Part shown: in pieces, positions 51,437 to 60,704 of the stretch
How the letters are laid out: each line of letters begins with the position of its first letter
How positions within the stretch are numbered: the first letter of the stretch is position 1
Assembly: GCA_040222995.1 (NCBI GenBank)
Contig: JAVKBW010000045.1
Location: 1 to 64,000 of the forward strand
Source: JAVKBW01 sp040222995
GTDB lineage: Bacteria; Pseudomonadota; Alphaproteobacteria; UBA8366; Aestuariispiraceae
Length of the DNA: 64,000 nucleotides
Direction of reading: 5' to 3'
Translations under genes and position numbers: made by a program
Notes under the pieces: generated by a model
Told to the model about the DNA's origin: nothing
Seen by the model: only the letters and a program-made list of their open reading frames with translations
The model's database searches: none

Positions 51437-52990
51437 TCAGTAGTCCGAAGCGCCTGAATTCACATAGCCGCCCTTGTACTCGGCTGTGACCATATTAGGA
51501 GACTGAGGGCCATCGGGCAGCTTGGTTTCGGCAATCTTCATCAGGGAATGATTGCTTTTTGCTTTCTCCTGCCGGTCCGAAATCACGCCGTCGAAGGCAA
51601 ACTCGCCGAACAGATCGGCCATCAGCTCTCGGTTCTGTTCCCGCAGGTCCCACCAGTCGTCAGAGCCGAAATCGCGGCGGGACCAGTACCATTTCAGCCT
51701 GTCCGTGAATTCCTCGACCCGCGCATTGCCAGGGAACTTCATCATGAACCGGCGGCCGACATACTTGGAGGAAAACGCAATATTGCTGATCTCGAACTGG
51801 TATTTCTCGCTGAACGGCGTTTGAGCGTTGAACCGGTCGAACGTCGCCCAGTCTTCCAGCGATGTCGGCAAAAGATGTTCGAACTGCTCGCTGAGCGCAC
51901 AGCCGGGATAGGGAACGAATGTATAGTAGGGGTTCAGGAAAGCGTTCGGGTTGTCGTCCAGCAAGCGCAGACCGAGATCGACAGTCTGCATCATGTCTTC
52001 CCAGGTCTCGCCCGGGAACGCCATCATGAAATTATAGGAACTGCGGATAGAGGTTGATGCGAGCTTCTTGTTCACATCGATATACTGTTCCACCGTTTCC
52101 TTCTTCTTGATCATTTCCAGGATGCGGTTGGACCCGGATTCGAGACCGGCACTCACCAGTCTTAACCCTCCTTTTTCGAGCATGTCGAGGTTAACCCTGT
52201 TAAGGCAATCCATCCGGCTCTGGATCAGCCAGCCGAACCGACCATCGATCGCCTCGGCCAACGGACCGAAGACCTTCTTGTTGGTGGAGATGTTTTCGTC
52301 GGTGAACTTGATCATGTCGAGATCGTAGGTTTCAACCAGCTCCATCATGTTCGAAACGGCGCGGTCGACGCCCTGCGGTTCCCATTTGCGGAATATGTTG
52401 CCGGTGGCGCAATACGCGCACTGGAAAGGGCAACCGCGCGAAAATGTATAGGGCAGCACCCGCGCGTGCGGATACTGGGCGTTGAAAAGATACTGCGTGC
52501 AATCGACGAGATGATAGGGAACCTTCGGCATGGCCGACCAGTCGGTGATGACGCCGCGCCAGATTTTCTGCTCGGCTTCCCCTTCCCGCTCCAGTATGGC
52601 CACGAGTTTCGCCATGGTTTCTTCACCCTCATGGGTGACGACATAGTCGACATAGGGATGTTTCAGGGTTTGTTCGGGCAACAGGGTCGGGTGCCAGTTG
52701 CCCCAGATCGTCACTGCGCTGTAATCCTTGGCGATTTTGGCCAGTTTTATGGCGTTGAAAAGTTGCGATCCCGTCATCGTCGAAATGCCGACGGCGATTG
52801 GGTGGCGCGCCAGGGCCGATTCGTACTTTTCAATCGGGTCGATCCGCTGGTCGTAGATAACGATTTCGTAGTCTTCATACAGGCAGGTTACCGCCGCCAT
52901 GACGCTCAGCGGCAGATTATACGTGCCCGGCATTTCCAGATCGGTATCCGGATACACCATTACCACAAGTTTCGATACGGTTCGCGCCAT
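51437..52990 (-). CDS. B12-binding-type radical SAM enzyme
   Basis: 517-residue enzyme. The N-terminal Rossmann-like cobalamin-type domain (about 1-140) has LSVMAAVTCLYEDYEIVIYD, PIAVGISTMTGSQLFNAIKL and WGNWHPTLLPEQ, but no clear DxHxxG, so it may bind B12 base-off without the ligand His or not at all. The radical SAM core has CPFQCAYC (C187, C191, C194). Class B family members methylate unactivated carbons or rearrange skeletons. ATG 52990 with AGGAAG upstream is chosen over TTG 53014. Its neighbour is a methyltransferase on the same strand. Confidence 0.88.
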   Translation of the reverse strand: MARTVSKLVVMVYPDTDLEMPGTYNLPLSVMAAVTCLYEDYEIVIYDQRIDPIEKYESALARHPIAVGISTMTGSQLFNAIKLAKIAKDYSAVTIWGNWHPTLLPEQTLKHPYVDYVVTHEGEETMAKLVAILEREGEAEQKIWRGVITDWSAMPKVPYHLVDCTQYLFNAQYPHARVLPYTFSRGCPFQCAYCATGNIFRKWEPQGVDRAVSNMMELVETYDLDMIKFTDENISTNKKVFGPLAEAIDGRFGWLIQSRMDCLNRVNLDMLEKGGLRLVSAGLESGSNRILEMIKKKETVEQYIDVNKKLASTSIRSSYNFMMAFPGETWEDMMQTVDLGLRLLDDNPNAFLNPYYTFVPYPGCALSEQFEHLLPTSLEDWATFDRFNAQTPFSEKYQFEISNIAFSSKYVGRRFMMKFPGNARVEEFTDRLKWYWSRRDFGSDDWWDLREQNRELMADLFGEFAFDGVISDRQEKAKSNHSLMKIAETKLPDGPQSPNMVTAEYKGGYVNSGASDY

Positions 52991-53177
52991 TATTCTTCCT
53001 GAGTACCGGGCCAATTAGCCCAAAGTTAAACCTTTCCACAGCCTATCACCTGACAACTTACTCTACCTCGCTGCATCGGCAAACACAGTCTGGTCGGTAT
53101 TGTCTGCAACCAGTCTAGCACATGTTATGCCGCAACAGGATCGCCTTACATTGGCCAAACAAACTGAGATGATCAGG

Positions 53178-54149
53178 TTAACAGTCCGGCCTCCCGTACC
53201 GCGCCTCGATTTCCGTCTTGCGAACCTTGTCGACCGGTCGCCGGGGCATGGCCGGGTTAGGCTTTCGCCACAGGCGGGGAATGCCATGCAGGTCTACACG
53301 ATCCTGTGCGTAGGCCCGGTATTCCCGAACATAGCCGCGCGCCGCCAGTTCGGCCTCGATATCGACGGCATGACCCGGCAGGAAATGCAGGTCGTGGTCG
53401 CGGATGAAGATCGCACCGCCGGGCCGCAGGATTTTCCCGAACCGGTCGAGCAGCCAGAAAACAAGGTCTTCCCTTATCTCCGGCAGAACCTGCACCGCCA
53501 GCACCAGATCGACAGAGTTTTCCGGTATGCGGTCCATCCGCCAGGTCGGCAGATGCCGGATCGCCGGTCGTCCGTCGAATTCGAAACTATCGGGTGCGTC
53601 GATATAGTCGACCAGCGGTAGGTCCGGCACATTGGAGAAATGGAAGCGCTGCGCCATATAGGCCATCTCTATCGCGTCGACGGCGATCCATGACAGGTCG
53701 GAAACGCGCTGCGACCAGATATTCACCTGCCGTCCCATTCCCGCGCCAAAATCCATTACACACATTTTGTTTTTTGGTGGGTTCAAGCCGCCAAGTGTCT
53801 GAAAGGCGAAGTCCTCGGCATTGATATAGTCGACCGGAAGCGCCTCACCCTTGTGAAATCGGTGACCTGTCGGCGGCGAGAGCGCATCAAAAGTGCGCCG
53901 GGTCACCGACCAACTTGCATCGACCAGCGCCGGGTCGGGACGCCCGTATCGCGGCAAGGTTTCCCAGATATCCCAACAGTCATAGTATTTCAGCAGATTG
54001 CCCCGTCCTGAAAATTCCCGCCCGACACCGCGATGCTCCATGCCGGCGGTCCAGGTTGTATACATGGCAGCGTCGCCAGCGCCGGCAAGGTCCGCTTCTC
54101 TAACCTTCCGAAATTGCATTGCGTCTGGTGAAGGTCCAATTTCAGTCAC
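53178..54149 (-). CDS. SAM-dependent methyltransferase-like protein
   Basis: 323-residue protein. A Rossmann methyltransferase core has motif I CVMDFGAGMGRQV near 135 and an acidic second strand in WIAVDAIEMAYMAQ. Motif IV-like DLVLAVQVLPEI and LRPGGAIFIRDHD follow. The N-terminal 120 residues (TTWTAGMEHRGVGREFSG, VTRRTFDALSPPTGHRFHKG) are a separate region reminiscent of putative sugar O-methyltransferases. Its ATG overlaps the stop of the GT gene at 54146 (ATGA in the reverse sense), so the two are coupled. Confidence 0.75.
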   Translation of the reverse strand: MTEIGPSPDAMQFRKVREADLAGAGDAAMYTTWTAGMEHRGVGREFSGRGNLLKYYDCWDIWETLPRYGRPDPALVDASWSVTRRTFDALSPPTGHRFHKGEALPVDYINAEDFAFQTLGGLNPPKNKMCVMDFGAGMGRQVNIWSQRVSDLSWIAVDAIEMAYMAQRFHFSNVPDLPLVDYIDAPDSFEFDGRPAIRHLPTWRMDRIPENSVDLVLAVQVLPEIREDLVFWLLDRFGKILRPGGAIFIRDHDLHFLPGHAVDIEAELAARGYVREYRAYAQDRVDLHGIPRLWRKPNPAMPRRPVDKVRKTEIEARYGRPDC

Positions 54150-55579
54150 TGGTTCTTCCTGCCCGTCACGAGTTCATAGAATTCGATCATTTCTGATATT
54201 CTATTCGACATCAAATTCACCTGACAGTATCTACCCACATTTTTTACAAGTTTTCGATAATCAGTATTTTTCAATGTATCAGGAAAATGCATACTCTGAT
54301 CTGCATCAAACGCTAATCCAATGGCGTTTTCCTCAACAAACTTCCCGGCGAGTTTGGCCTCGCTGTTTACCAATACAGGTAATCCGGCTTCCAGATATGA
54401 GAATATTTTGGTGCCCATCGCCCCTTCGAAATACCGCTTTCTGTTTTGAAGGACTTCCGGGGTGTATTCGGTCAACAACAAGCCGAAATCGTATCTGGAA
54501 AGCAGCACCGGCAAGCGCTCAGGGCCAACGCCCTTTAGCATCTTGAACGTCGGAAATCTCGATTCAATTTCAAACCATTTCGTATAATCCGGATCGGTTC
54601 TGCCCGGCATGCGGTGCGGATCGTTATAAATGTGAATTACACATCCCTGTTCAAGCAGCGAGACCACCGTTTTCGAAAACAACGCCAGCGGACTCAAACC
54701 GGGATCCGATGACGACGGATGCACAGCCCCGGCATAAACCAGACAAGGTTTACCGTACTCATTTGAAAGTTTCCCGCTGGTCGACGGATCTGGAACGCTG
54801 TCCGGCCATGGCATAAACTGCAGATCGGCGACATTGCTGGCATGGCTTTTACGGATTTCATTGATCAGTCTCGACGTCAGCCGATGCACGACTCCATCGG
54901 CATTGCGGAACAGAAATCCCTCTATCGATAAATCCATATCGACCATGCCAATGGGGTCGGGCCGTGAAGACAACATGCGATAAAGGTTTTCCCGCGTCGT
55001 TACAGCGGAGGTAACATCATAGAATTCACATACGCACGGCACATCATTGGCGCATTCAATAATCCGGCGGGCGGTATGATAGCCCCACATCCAGCACTGT
55101 ATATGAAAGATAAAGGCTTTTATCGAACCGGCCAGTCGACCAAGTGTGACGAATGATCTCAAATCGTCGCCTACGAGATCAAACGCATTTTCAAAAGACG
55201 TCGATAGTTCTTCAGGGATCGGCTTCATACACAGAAGAACCGTTTCATACCCCGCATTCCGCAAAGTTTTCGCCTGGCGAAGAATGCTGAAATACGGTGT
55301 TTCGGCAAAATATACGATTCTGCGTTTGCCTGTAGTTTCCTCCGACAGCTTCTCAATCAGTCGGTCGGCTTCCGCTTCACGCTCAGCCTCCTGCCGAGCA
55401 TACGATTCGCTAACAAAACTTTGATAGCGTTCTTCAACCTGTTTTTCAGAAAACACCGGCTGCGCAGAATATTGTGTAGCCAAGTCTCGGTTCATCGCAA
55501 CCCAGTGTGAATACCATGCAGGAATACAAAACGGACTATGTGTTTCATGTTTGGCTAGTATGGCCAACTCCTGCATCAT
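54146..55579 (-). CDS. Glycosyltransferase-like protein, low-GC
   Basis: 477-residue protein with a GT-B style C-terminal half: GKPCLVYAGAVHPSSSDPGL, GCVIHIYNDPHRMPG, and LLLTEYTPEVLQNRKRYFEG followed by GTKIFSYLEAGLPVLVNSEA, the donor-binding region of group 1 enzymes. The N-terminal half has a charged helix (EKQVEERYQSF, QEAEREAEADRLIEKL). ATG 55579 is chosen because the frame upstream starts only at TTG 55630 and would overlap the divergent sulfotransferase. The gene is visibly AT-rich (in 54241-54300 only 16 of 60 bases are G or C). Confidence 0.7.
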   Translation of the reverse strand: MMQELAILAKHETHSPFCIPAWYSHWVAMNRDLATQYSAQPVFSEKQVEERYQSFVSESYARQEAEREAEADRLIEKLSEETTGKRRIVYFAETPYFSILRQAKTLRNAGYETVLLCMKPIPEELSTSFENAFDLVGDDLRSFVTLGRLAGSIKAFIFHIQCWMWGYHTARRIIECANDVPCVCEFYDVTSAVTTRENLYRMLSSRPDPIGMVDMDLSIEGFLFRNADGVVHRLTSRLINEIRKSHASNVADLQFMPWPDSVPDPSTSGKLSNEYGKPCLVYAGAVHPSSSDPGLSPLALFSKTVVSLLEQGCVIHIYNDPHRMPGRTDPDYTKWFEIESRFPTFKMLKGVGPERLPVLLSRYDFGLLLTEYTPEVLQNRKRYFEGAMGTKIFSYLEAGLPVLVNSEAKLAGKFVEENAIGLAFDADQSMHFPDTLKNTDYRKLVKNVGRYCQVNLMSNRISEMIEFYELVTGRKNQ

Positions 55580-55619
55580 GAAAGAATACGCCTTTGCAAA
55601 CAACAGCCCTTGAAACGCG

Positions 55620-57389
55620 ATGAAAAACAAAACGTTTTCTGCAAAACCTGAACTCGCTCAAACGCAAGGCTTCAGGCCCTCGATCAGGGCTGAACTTCTT
55701 GACGACTACCGGGTGTTCTACGTGACGGCGTGGGGTTATGCCGCCGATCACTGGTTGGGCTGGTTCCCGAAAGCCCTTAACAGCCACCCTGAGCTTTTTG
55801 CGTTACTGGCGCACGAAGGGTCACGACCGAAATACTTTACAGAAATAACAAGAGGCGAACGGCCAGACCTATGCCGCTATACCGAATTTCTCAATGACAT
55901 GAGCATGACCTATCAGTTTATCGGCGATTGCTATTCGTGGCGCGCAGTTCAGACGAATGTTCTTCAACAGGAGGCCGGCTATCGGACAATACCGGTCGTT
56001 AATCTTGTACGGCATCCCGCCGCCTGGCTAGAATTTTATGTACGTTGGCGAGCGGATAACATGCGTATGCGTCAGGGCAGCGCCGACCCACTATTGTGGG
56101 AATGGAAAGTTGCCCGCCACAGAAAATTTCAGGCGCTGAACCTGAAACCCTACGAAAAGGAAGACGTCGATATCTGGGCATCACACCAGGGAATGGTTCT
56201 CTTGAGCGGTGCTGTCAGCGATTTGAAGGCAACGCCTCATCATTTCCAGATTGAAAGGACGGTTAACGACCCGGTGATCTTTCAAAAGATTCTGGCAATT
56301 CTGACGCGCGACCGAATTCAATTCTCGAAATCCGAGCTTGAACGTGCGTATGAAATGGTCCCGACATTGTTCCGCGGGGAAAAACAGGTTGCGGCGAATC
56401 CAGAGACCTTGATGGAAAGTTGGCCTGGCTGGAAAGTCGACGCTTTCAGAAAACTGGTTCCGGACCGCACGTTGGAAGTTTACAAAAATCATGGGTATTC
56501 GTTCGAGACAATTGAAAGGAAACCGTTTGCTGCGCAATCACCGCCCCTTTCCCCAACAGCGGTCAGCAAGGACATATTTGTTTCCACTTTAATGAAGTCC
56601 GGGACATGGCTACTGCGGGAAATCGTGAAATCGATAACCGCTCTTCAACCGTTCGAACCTGAAATAGACGGAAAGACCCCTCCCGGTTACGACAATGAAA
56701 TGAAGATAGAGTTTCCACCGGGATGCTTCTTTATCTGGCATTCGGAAATCACGAGTCGTACGCGGTCACTGCTCGCCGGGTCTGATTGCACCAACTTGTA
56801 CCTGGTCAGAAATATCTATGATCTGCTCGTCTCCATGACCAACCATCTTCAATACGATGTCGATGCCGGGATTGGCAGATCGACTAATAGCAAGGGGGTC
56901 TTCGACGGGATTTCGGACGAACAAAGCCTATCCATGATGATAAACGGGTTCACATCGCCCCACGTGACCTGGGGTGGGCTGCGACCACATATCCGCCAGA
57001 TGGCATCCATGATCCGACATGCCAGAGACGACCGCGCGCATCTGATCTTCCATGAAGATATGGTGAATAACAGGCCAGACGAAATCAGACGAATTGCAAA
57101 GATACTGGATGTGGACCTCAGCGAAGCAAAGCTAATGGAAATATTTGAAAATACGTCGCCGGAACAAATGCAGATTGAGGCGACCAATGCGGGTGCACCA
57201 GACCATATTACGCCCACCGACAGGCACAGTCTGAAAGATCATGTAACTCAGAGCCATATCGACATGGTCAATTACATACTCTGGCAGGAATTTCCCGACT
57301 GTTTGGAGCCTGCTGGTCAGAAAGAACTCGCAGACCTTTTTACCCTGCGAGGAGAACCCTTACGATTGCCTGGGTCCAGATCAGGTTAA
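55620..57389 (+). CDS. Two-domain sulfotransferase-like protein
   Basis: 589-residue protein with what look like two sulfotransferase domains. The first (about 30-300) has VFYVTAWGYAADHWLGWFPK (5'-PAPS loop position) and PVVNLVRHPAAWLEFY (3'-phosphate motif). The second (about 315-560) has the clearer 5' motif STLMKSGTWLLREI and the 3' motif LYLVRNIYDLLVS. Sulfotransferases move sulfate from PAPS to sugar, lipid or peptide OH groups. A tandem pair in one chain is uncommon in bacteria. Base composition is lower in G+C than the left and right neighbours. Confidence 0.7.
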   Translation: MKNKTFSAKPELAQTQGFRPSIRAELLDDYRVFYVTAWGYAADHWLGWFPKALNSHPELFALLAHEGSRPKYFTEITRGERPDLCRYTEFLNDMSMTYQFIGDCYSWRAVQTNVLQQEAGYRTIPVVNLVRHPAAWLEFYVRWRADNMRMRQGSADPLLWEWKVARHRKFQALNLKPYEKEDVDIWASHQGMVLLSGAVSDLKATPHHFQIERTVNDPVIFQKILAILTRDRIQFSKSELERAYEMVPTLFRGEKQVAANPETLMESWPGWKVDAFRKLVPDRTLEVYKNHGYSFETIERKPFAAQSPPLSPTAVSKDIFVSTLMKSGTWLLREIVKSITALQPFEPEIDGKTPPGYDNEMKIEFPPGCFFIWHSEITSRTRSLLAGSDCTNLYLVRNIYDLLVSMTNHLQYDVDAGIGRSTNSKGVFDGISDEQSLSMMINGFTSPHVTWGGLRPHIRQMASMIRHARDDRAHLIFHEDMVNNRPDEIRRIAKILDVDLSEAKLMEIFENTSPEQMQIEATNAGAPDHITPTDRHSLKDHVTQSHIDMVNYILWQEFPDCLEPAGQKELADLFTLRGEPLRLPGSRSG

Positions 57390-57402
57390 TACGGCTCTCG
57401 TT

Positions 57403-58341
57403 TTAGAAATCATCCGGCAGATAGCCGAATTTTTTCTCGAAACAATCGACGAGCCTGTCCCTGAAATCGGGGTTGACGATAGCGCCGCCAAGCCGCACCG
57501 GAAGGGAGACCGGCAAGCTGCCGCCGGTCGGCTGCAGCGTTGTTCCGTTACCGGCAACAAGGGCGGCAACCCGGTCCATCGAGGCGGTCGGGTCCGCCAG
57601 CATTTCCGGATAATCAAGCCGCAGGCGTCTGTCCTCCGGCAGCCGTTGAAACACAACTTCGATTTCCTGCTGGGTCTCGTATACCTGCTCAACCACCTGC
57701 TCGACCGGATCGTCCAACGATAGAATTCGATCAATGACGCGTGGCCGATTGCCGAAAAAACCCTCTATGGTTCCATGGCGTTTCAGACGAGCATTCAGAA
57801 TTGAATTGCAGACATAGAACAATTCCCGATGCGTCCAGACGAAGACCGATTGCGGCAGGGCTCCCAGCAAGATTTCAATATTACAATGCGTGAACGGCGA
57901 ATCGAAAACCAACGGGGCATCGAAGACATTTTCGATGGTGGCGAGTACTCGCCGCAAGCCTGCAATATCAACCTCCGCCGGATTGTCGCAGTAGTGCGAC
58001 TGACCTTCCAGCTTCAACCAACGACGCCAGAAAAATCCCCATTCATTCGGTTCCAGCGGCCCTTCCGGCTGTAGTTCGGTCTTGAAGGAACTCATCGGGA
58101 TTTTCAGTTGCAGGTCCTGCTGCAAAATCGCCCCGAAAACCGGAACATCCCAGAACCGCGACATCAGGTTGCTGCAATAGCCAATTCTGAACCGGGCAAG
58201 CAGAAGCTGAACAAACAGGGTCGACGCGGTTCTCGGCTGTGATATCGTAAACACTGTCGGATACGCCGGCTGCTCGAATCCGTTGCACAGAAGGTCGTGC
58301 TCCTGCCGAAGGGCGGCGTTCATGCTTTCATAGATCGACAT
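57403..58341 (-). CDS. Sulfotransferase-family protein
   Basis: 312-residue protein with a PAPS-loop type start FTISQPRTASTLFVQLL (about 31-47, the PRTASTL core replaces PKSGTTW). A 3'-phosphate type motif SVFVWTHRELFYVCNS lies near 165, followed by the C-terminal RLRLDYPEMLADPTASM. It has the size and order of motifs of small bacterial sulfotransferases. It converges with the two-domain sulfotransferase 13 nt away and is 12 nt downstream of the radical SAM gene on its own strand. The acceptor is unknown. Confidence 0.65.
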   Translation of the reverse strand: MSIYESMNAALRQEHDLLCNGFEQPAYPTVFTISQPRTASTLFVQLLLARFRIGYCSNLMSRFWDVPVFGAILQQDLQLKIPMSSFKTELQPEGPLEPNEWGFFWRRWLKLEGQSHYCDNPAEVDIAGLRRVLATIENVFDAPLVFDSPFTHCNIEILLGALPQSVFVWTHRELFYVCNSILNARLKRHGTIEGFFGNRPRVIDRILSLDDPVEQVVEQVYETQQEIEVVFQRLPEDRRLRLDYPEMLADPTASMDRVAALVAGNGTTLQPTGGSLPVSLPVRLGGAIVNPDFRDRLVDCFEKKFGYLPDDF

Positions 58342-58353
58342 GGAAACCCGTGA

Positions 58354-59400
58354 CTACAGGAAATTCGGATGGAACCGTCGGGCGCGGTCCTGGTTGAGCA
58401 CCGTATCGACCAGCTCGTTCAGCGGATGATACCGGCAGCTCGGCGGGCATTTCGACAGGTCGATCCCCCTGGACGTTTCCGAGATTTGCCTGACGATATC
58501 CGCCGGCTCGTCCGACAGGGTGCCGACCTGCACCTTGTGCGGCGTGCAGCAGACAACCCGTTCATCCTCATACACAGACAGGCTGAAGAAACCCGCCACA
58601 CAGCGGTCATAGGTCAGCACGTTGCGGTCTTCGGCGACCGACTGAACCTGATAGGGCCGGTAGAAAATCTTGAAATTCTTGTCTTCGTGGTCGGCGCGCA
58701 GCTTCGCGACATGCGGGTCCAGCACTTCCGGCGTCAGGTTGTTGGGTTCGATGAACTCGCCGACCGCCGCGCCCCAATTAAAAACAGGCTTCACCGAAAG
58801 ATATTCCGCCCCGGCTTCCTTCACCACCTGCGCGCAGGCATCAAGATCGTGCATGTTCAGATGATGGGTTGCGAACTGCACGCCGATTGTCGGGAACCCG
58901 TCTTGCTTCCGGTCCGCCAGACGCCGGATGTTCCTGATGATCTTCGGGAAATGACCTTTCACCTGGTGCATTTCGTTGTGCACCTCTTCCGTTCCGGCAT
59001 CCAGGCTGATCCGGATATAGGTGAAAAACCGGGAGATATCGTCTTCGAACCGGTCAATCAGATAACCGTTCGTGAACATCGCCTGTTCTATGCCGAGATC
59101 ATGGACAAAGTTGATGAGATCTCTGAAGCGCGGATAGGCCGGCGGCTCGCTGTTGCCGACATAGGCCAGCGATTTCAGCCCCTGCGCCGCCGCCTTTTCG
59201 ATGAATGCCGTAAACCGGTCATAGTCCATATGCCGCACGGCGTCCTGATGCGTCGCATAGACCGTGCACCAGCGGCATTTGTGATTGCAGAAATTGCCAA
59301 GGCTGGCGGTGATATGCACCGGAAAGCTGGCGCGGTCTTCCGCGATCCCCATGATCCGGTCATGGTGGTAAATCAGCTTGTCGAATCCAAGGACATCCAT
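58354..59400 (-). CDS. Radical SAM enzyme with C-terminal auxiliary cysteine region (SPASM-like)
   Basis: 348-residue radical SAM protein. The cluster motif is CNHKCRWC (C38, C42, C45). The SAM-contact GNSEPPA is near 82, and the SISLDAG-type strand is YIRISLDAG. The C-terminal cysteines (RCVAG, VVCC, CPPSCRYHPLNEL) fit an auxiliary [4Fe-4S] cluster of the SPASM/twitch type. SPASM proteins often modify peptides, but sugar-acting members exist. It lies 12 nt upstream of the sulfotransferase on the same strand. Confidence 0.85.
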   Translation of the reverse strand: MDVLGFDKLIYHHDRIMGIAEDRASFPVHITASLGNFCNHKCRWCTVYATHQDAVRHMDYDRFTAFIEKAAAQGLKSLAYVGNSEPPAYPRFRDLINFVHDLGIEQAMFTNGYLIDRFEDDISRFFTYIRISLDAGTEEVHNEMHQVKGHFPKIIRNIRRLADRKQDGFPTIGVQFATHHLNMHDLDACAQVVKEAGAEYLSVKPVFNWGAAVGEFIEPNNLTPEVLDPHVAKLRADHEDKNFKIFYRPYQVQSVAEDRNVLTYDRCVAGFFSLSVYEDERVVCCTPHKVQVGTLSDEPADIVRQISETSRGIDLSKCPPSCRYHPLNELVDTVLNQDRARRFHPNFL

Positions 59401-59474
59401 ATCTGCAGTTCGTTCCTAGAATCTCTGGGGTTTTCGGTCAGTGCCGGACCGCCGGATAAGACATGCCTGTATCG

Positions 59475-60575
59475 TCACGCCAGCGCCTTTCCGATGATCG
59501 ACGCAATGTCCCGTATCGTTCCACGATCATAACGGTCATCGAGCCAAAGGTTAAGAACTGATTCCGTCCATTGCCGCGCACCGGCTTCCGGTCCCGACGG
59601 CAGGACGGTTGGAAAGTATTCCCGGACATCGGGGTAGTTCGTGCCAGCGTCGAACCCGGCCCTGCGGATTGCCGCCACAACCTTATCTCGGCGATCCCTG
59701 ACCAGCCACATGCTGCGCCAGGGGTTGATCTGCCGTCCGCCGACAGGACGGATGCCATCGAAACCATCCAGCGCCGTGGCCCAGTCGGCTGCCTTTTCCC
59801 TGCGTCGCGCCAGCATATCCGGCGCCTTGTCGAGCGCGCCCGTAATGTCGGCAATATACTTTTCCGGAAGGGAATGACAGAGATCGTCCCGTTCAAGCGC
59901 CATCAGGAATTCGCCATGCCGCAGCCAGCTTTCATTTTCATCCGGGCCCTGCCGCAACAACCTTCGTAGCTGGATCAGCCAGACATCGCGCCTGAAATGA
60001 CGATCTTCGATGGCCGGATAGGCCTGCACTCTTTCGCCGACCGATCCGGCGAGGGCGGAATCCCGGAACAAGGCCGCCCCGCCGACGCCGGCTGAAACCG
60101 CCTTGCCCGGCCCGAAACTGGTCAGCAGGACATCCGCCGATAACTTGTCGGCCGCATTGCCGGTCAGGATCCGCGTCGCCATCGTATCGTTTTCGACGAC
60201 AAGCCAGCCGTTCGACCGCGCGGCTTCCAGTGTTTCCGGAAAATCGCGCAGGAAACCATAGCTTTGCACCATCATGATGCTGCCGCGAGACGCTGCACCG
60301 CGTATCAGCGCCGCTGTGGCATCATCAGCCATCGCACCGGTTTCCGGGTCCGTCGGGGCGAGTAGAATATTCGTGCCGGAATAGTGGATGGCGGTTACCA
60401 GTGTCGGGCAGACATTGGCCGGTATGATCGCAAGCCCGTATCCTGACGCCGCAAGTTCGCAGTACAAGGCCGCGATACAGGCGCGCATCCGGCCGCCGAA
60501 CACAGCATGTGGATAGTTCGCCCTGCCGCACACGGTTTCAGTCAGCCTGTCCCGGGCAGTCATCCTTTCCGTCAT
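59475..60575 (-). CDS. PLP-dependent aminotransferase-fold protein, divergent
   Basis: 366-residue protein of the DegT-like fold type I family. The Asp position is VENDTMATR and the probable lysine is K158 in TSFGPGKAVSAGVGG. Substrate pockets RMRACIAALYCELA and IIPANVCPTLVTA differ from typical sugar aminotransferases. The Lys is kept, so the cofactor is likely. Start ATG 60575 is chosen; the open frame runs on to 61304 but those codons are antisense to the PhyH gene. It lies on the radical SAM strand, 74 nt upstream of it. Confidence 0.75.
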   Translation of the reverse strand: MTERMTARDRLTETVCGRANYPHAVFGGRMRACIAALYCELAASGYGLAIIPANVCPTLVTAIHYSGTNILLAPTDPETGAMADDATAALIRGAASRGSIMMVQSYGFLRDFPETLEAARSNGWLVVENDTMATRILTGNAADKLSADVLLTSFGPGKAVSAGVGGAALFRDSALAGSVGERVQAYPAIEDRHFRRDVWLIQLRRLLRQGPDENESWLRHGEFLMALERDDLCHSLPEKYIADITGALDKAPDMLARRREKAADWATALDGFDGIRPVGGRQINPWRSMWLVRDRRDKVVAAIRRAGFDAGTNYPDVREYFPTVLPSGPEAGARQWTESVLNLWLDDRYDRGTIRDIASIIGKALA

Positions 60576-60704
60576 AGTACAGACCGGACGGCGACAATCC
60601 GGCGAAACAGCCGGCGGATCAGCGCAAAACTCAGTGGTTTGCAGCCCCTGCGAAAAATTGCAAACTGGCGAATGAAGTCTGGCATAGAAACACTGTAACG
60701 GGAC

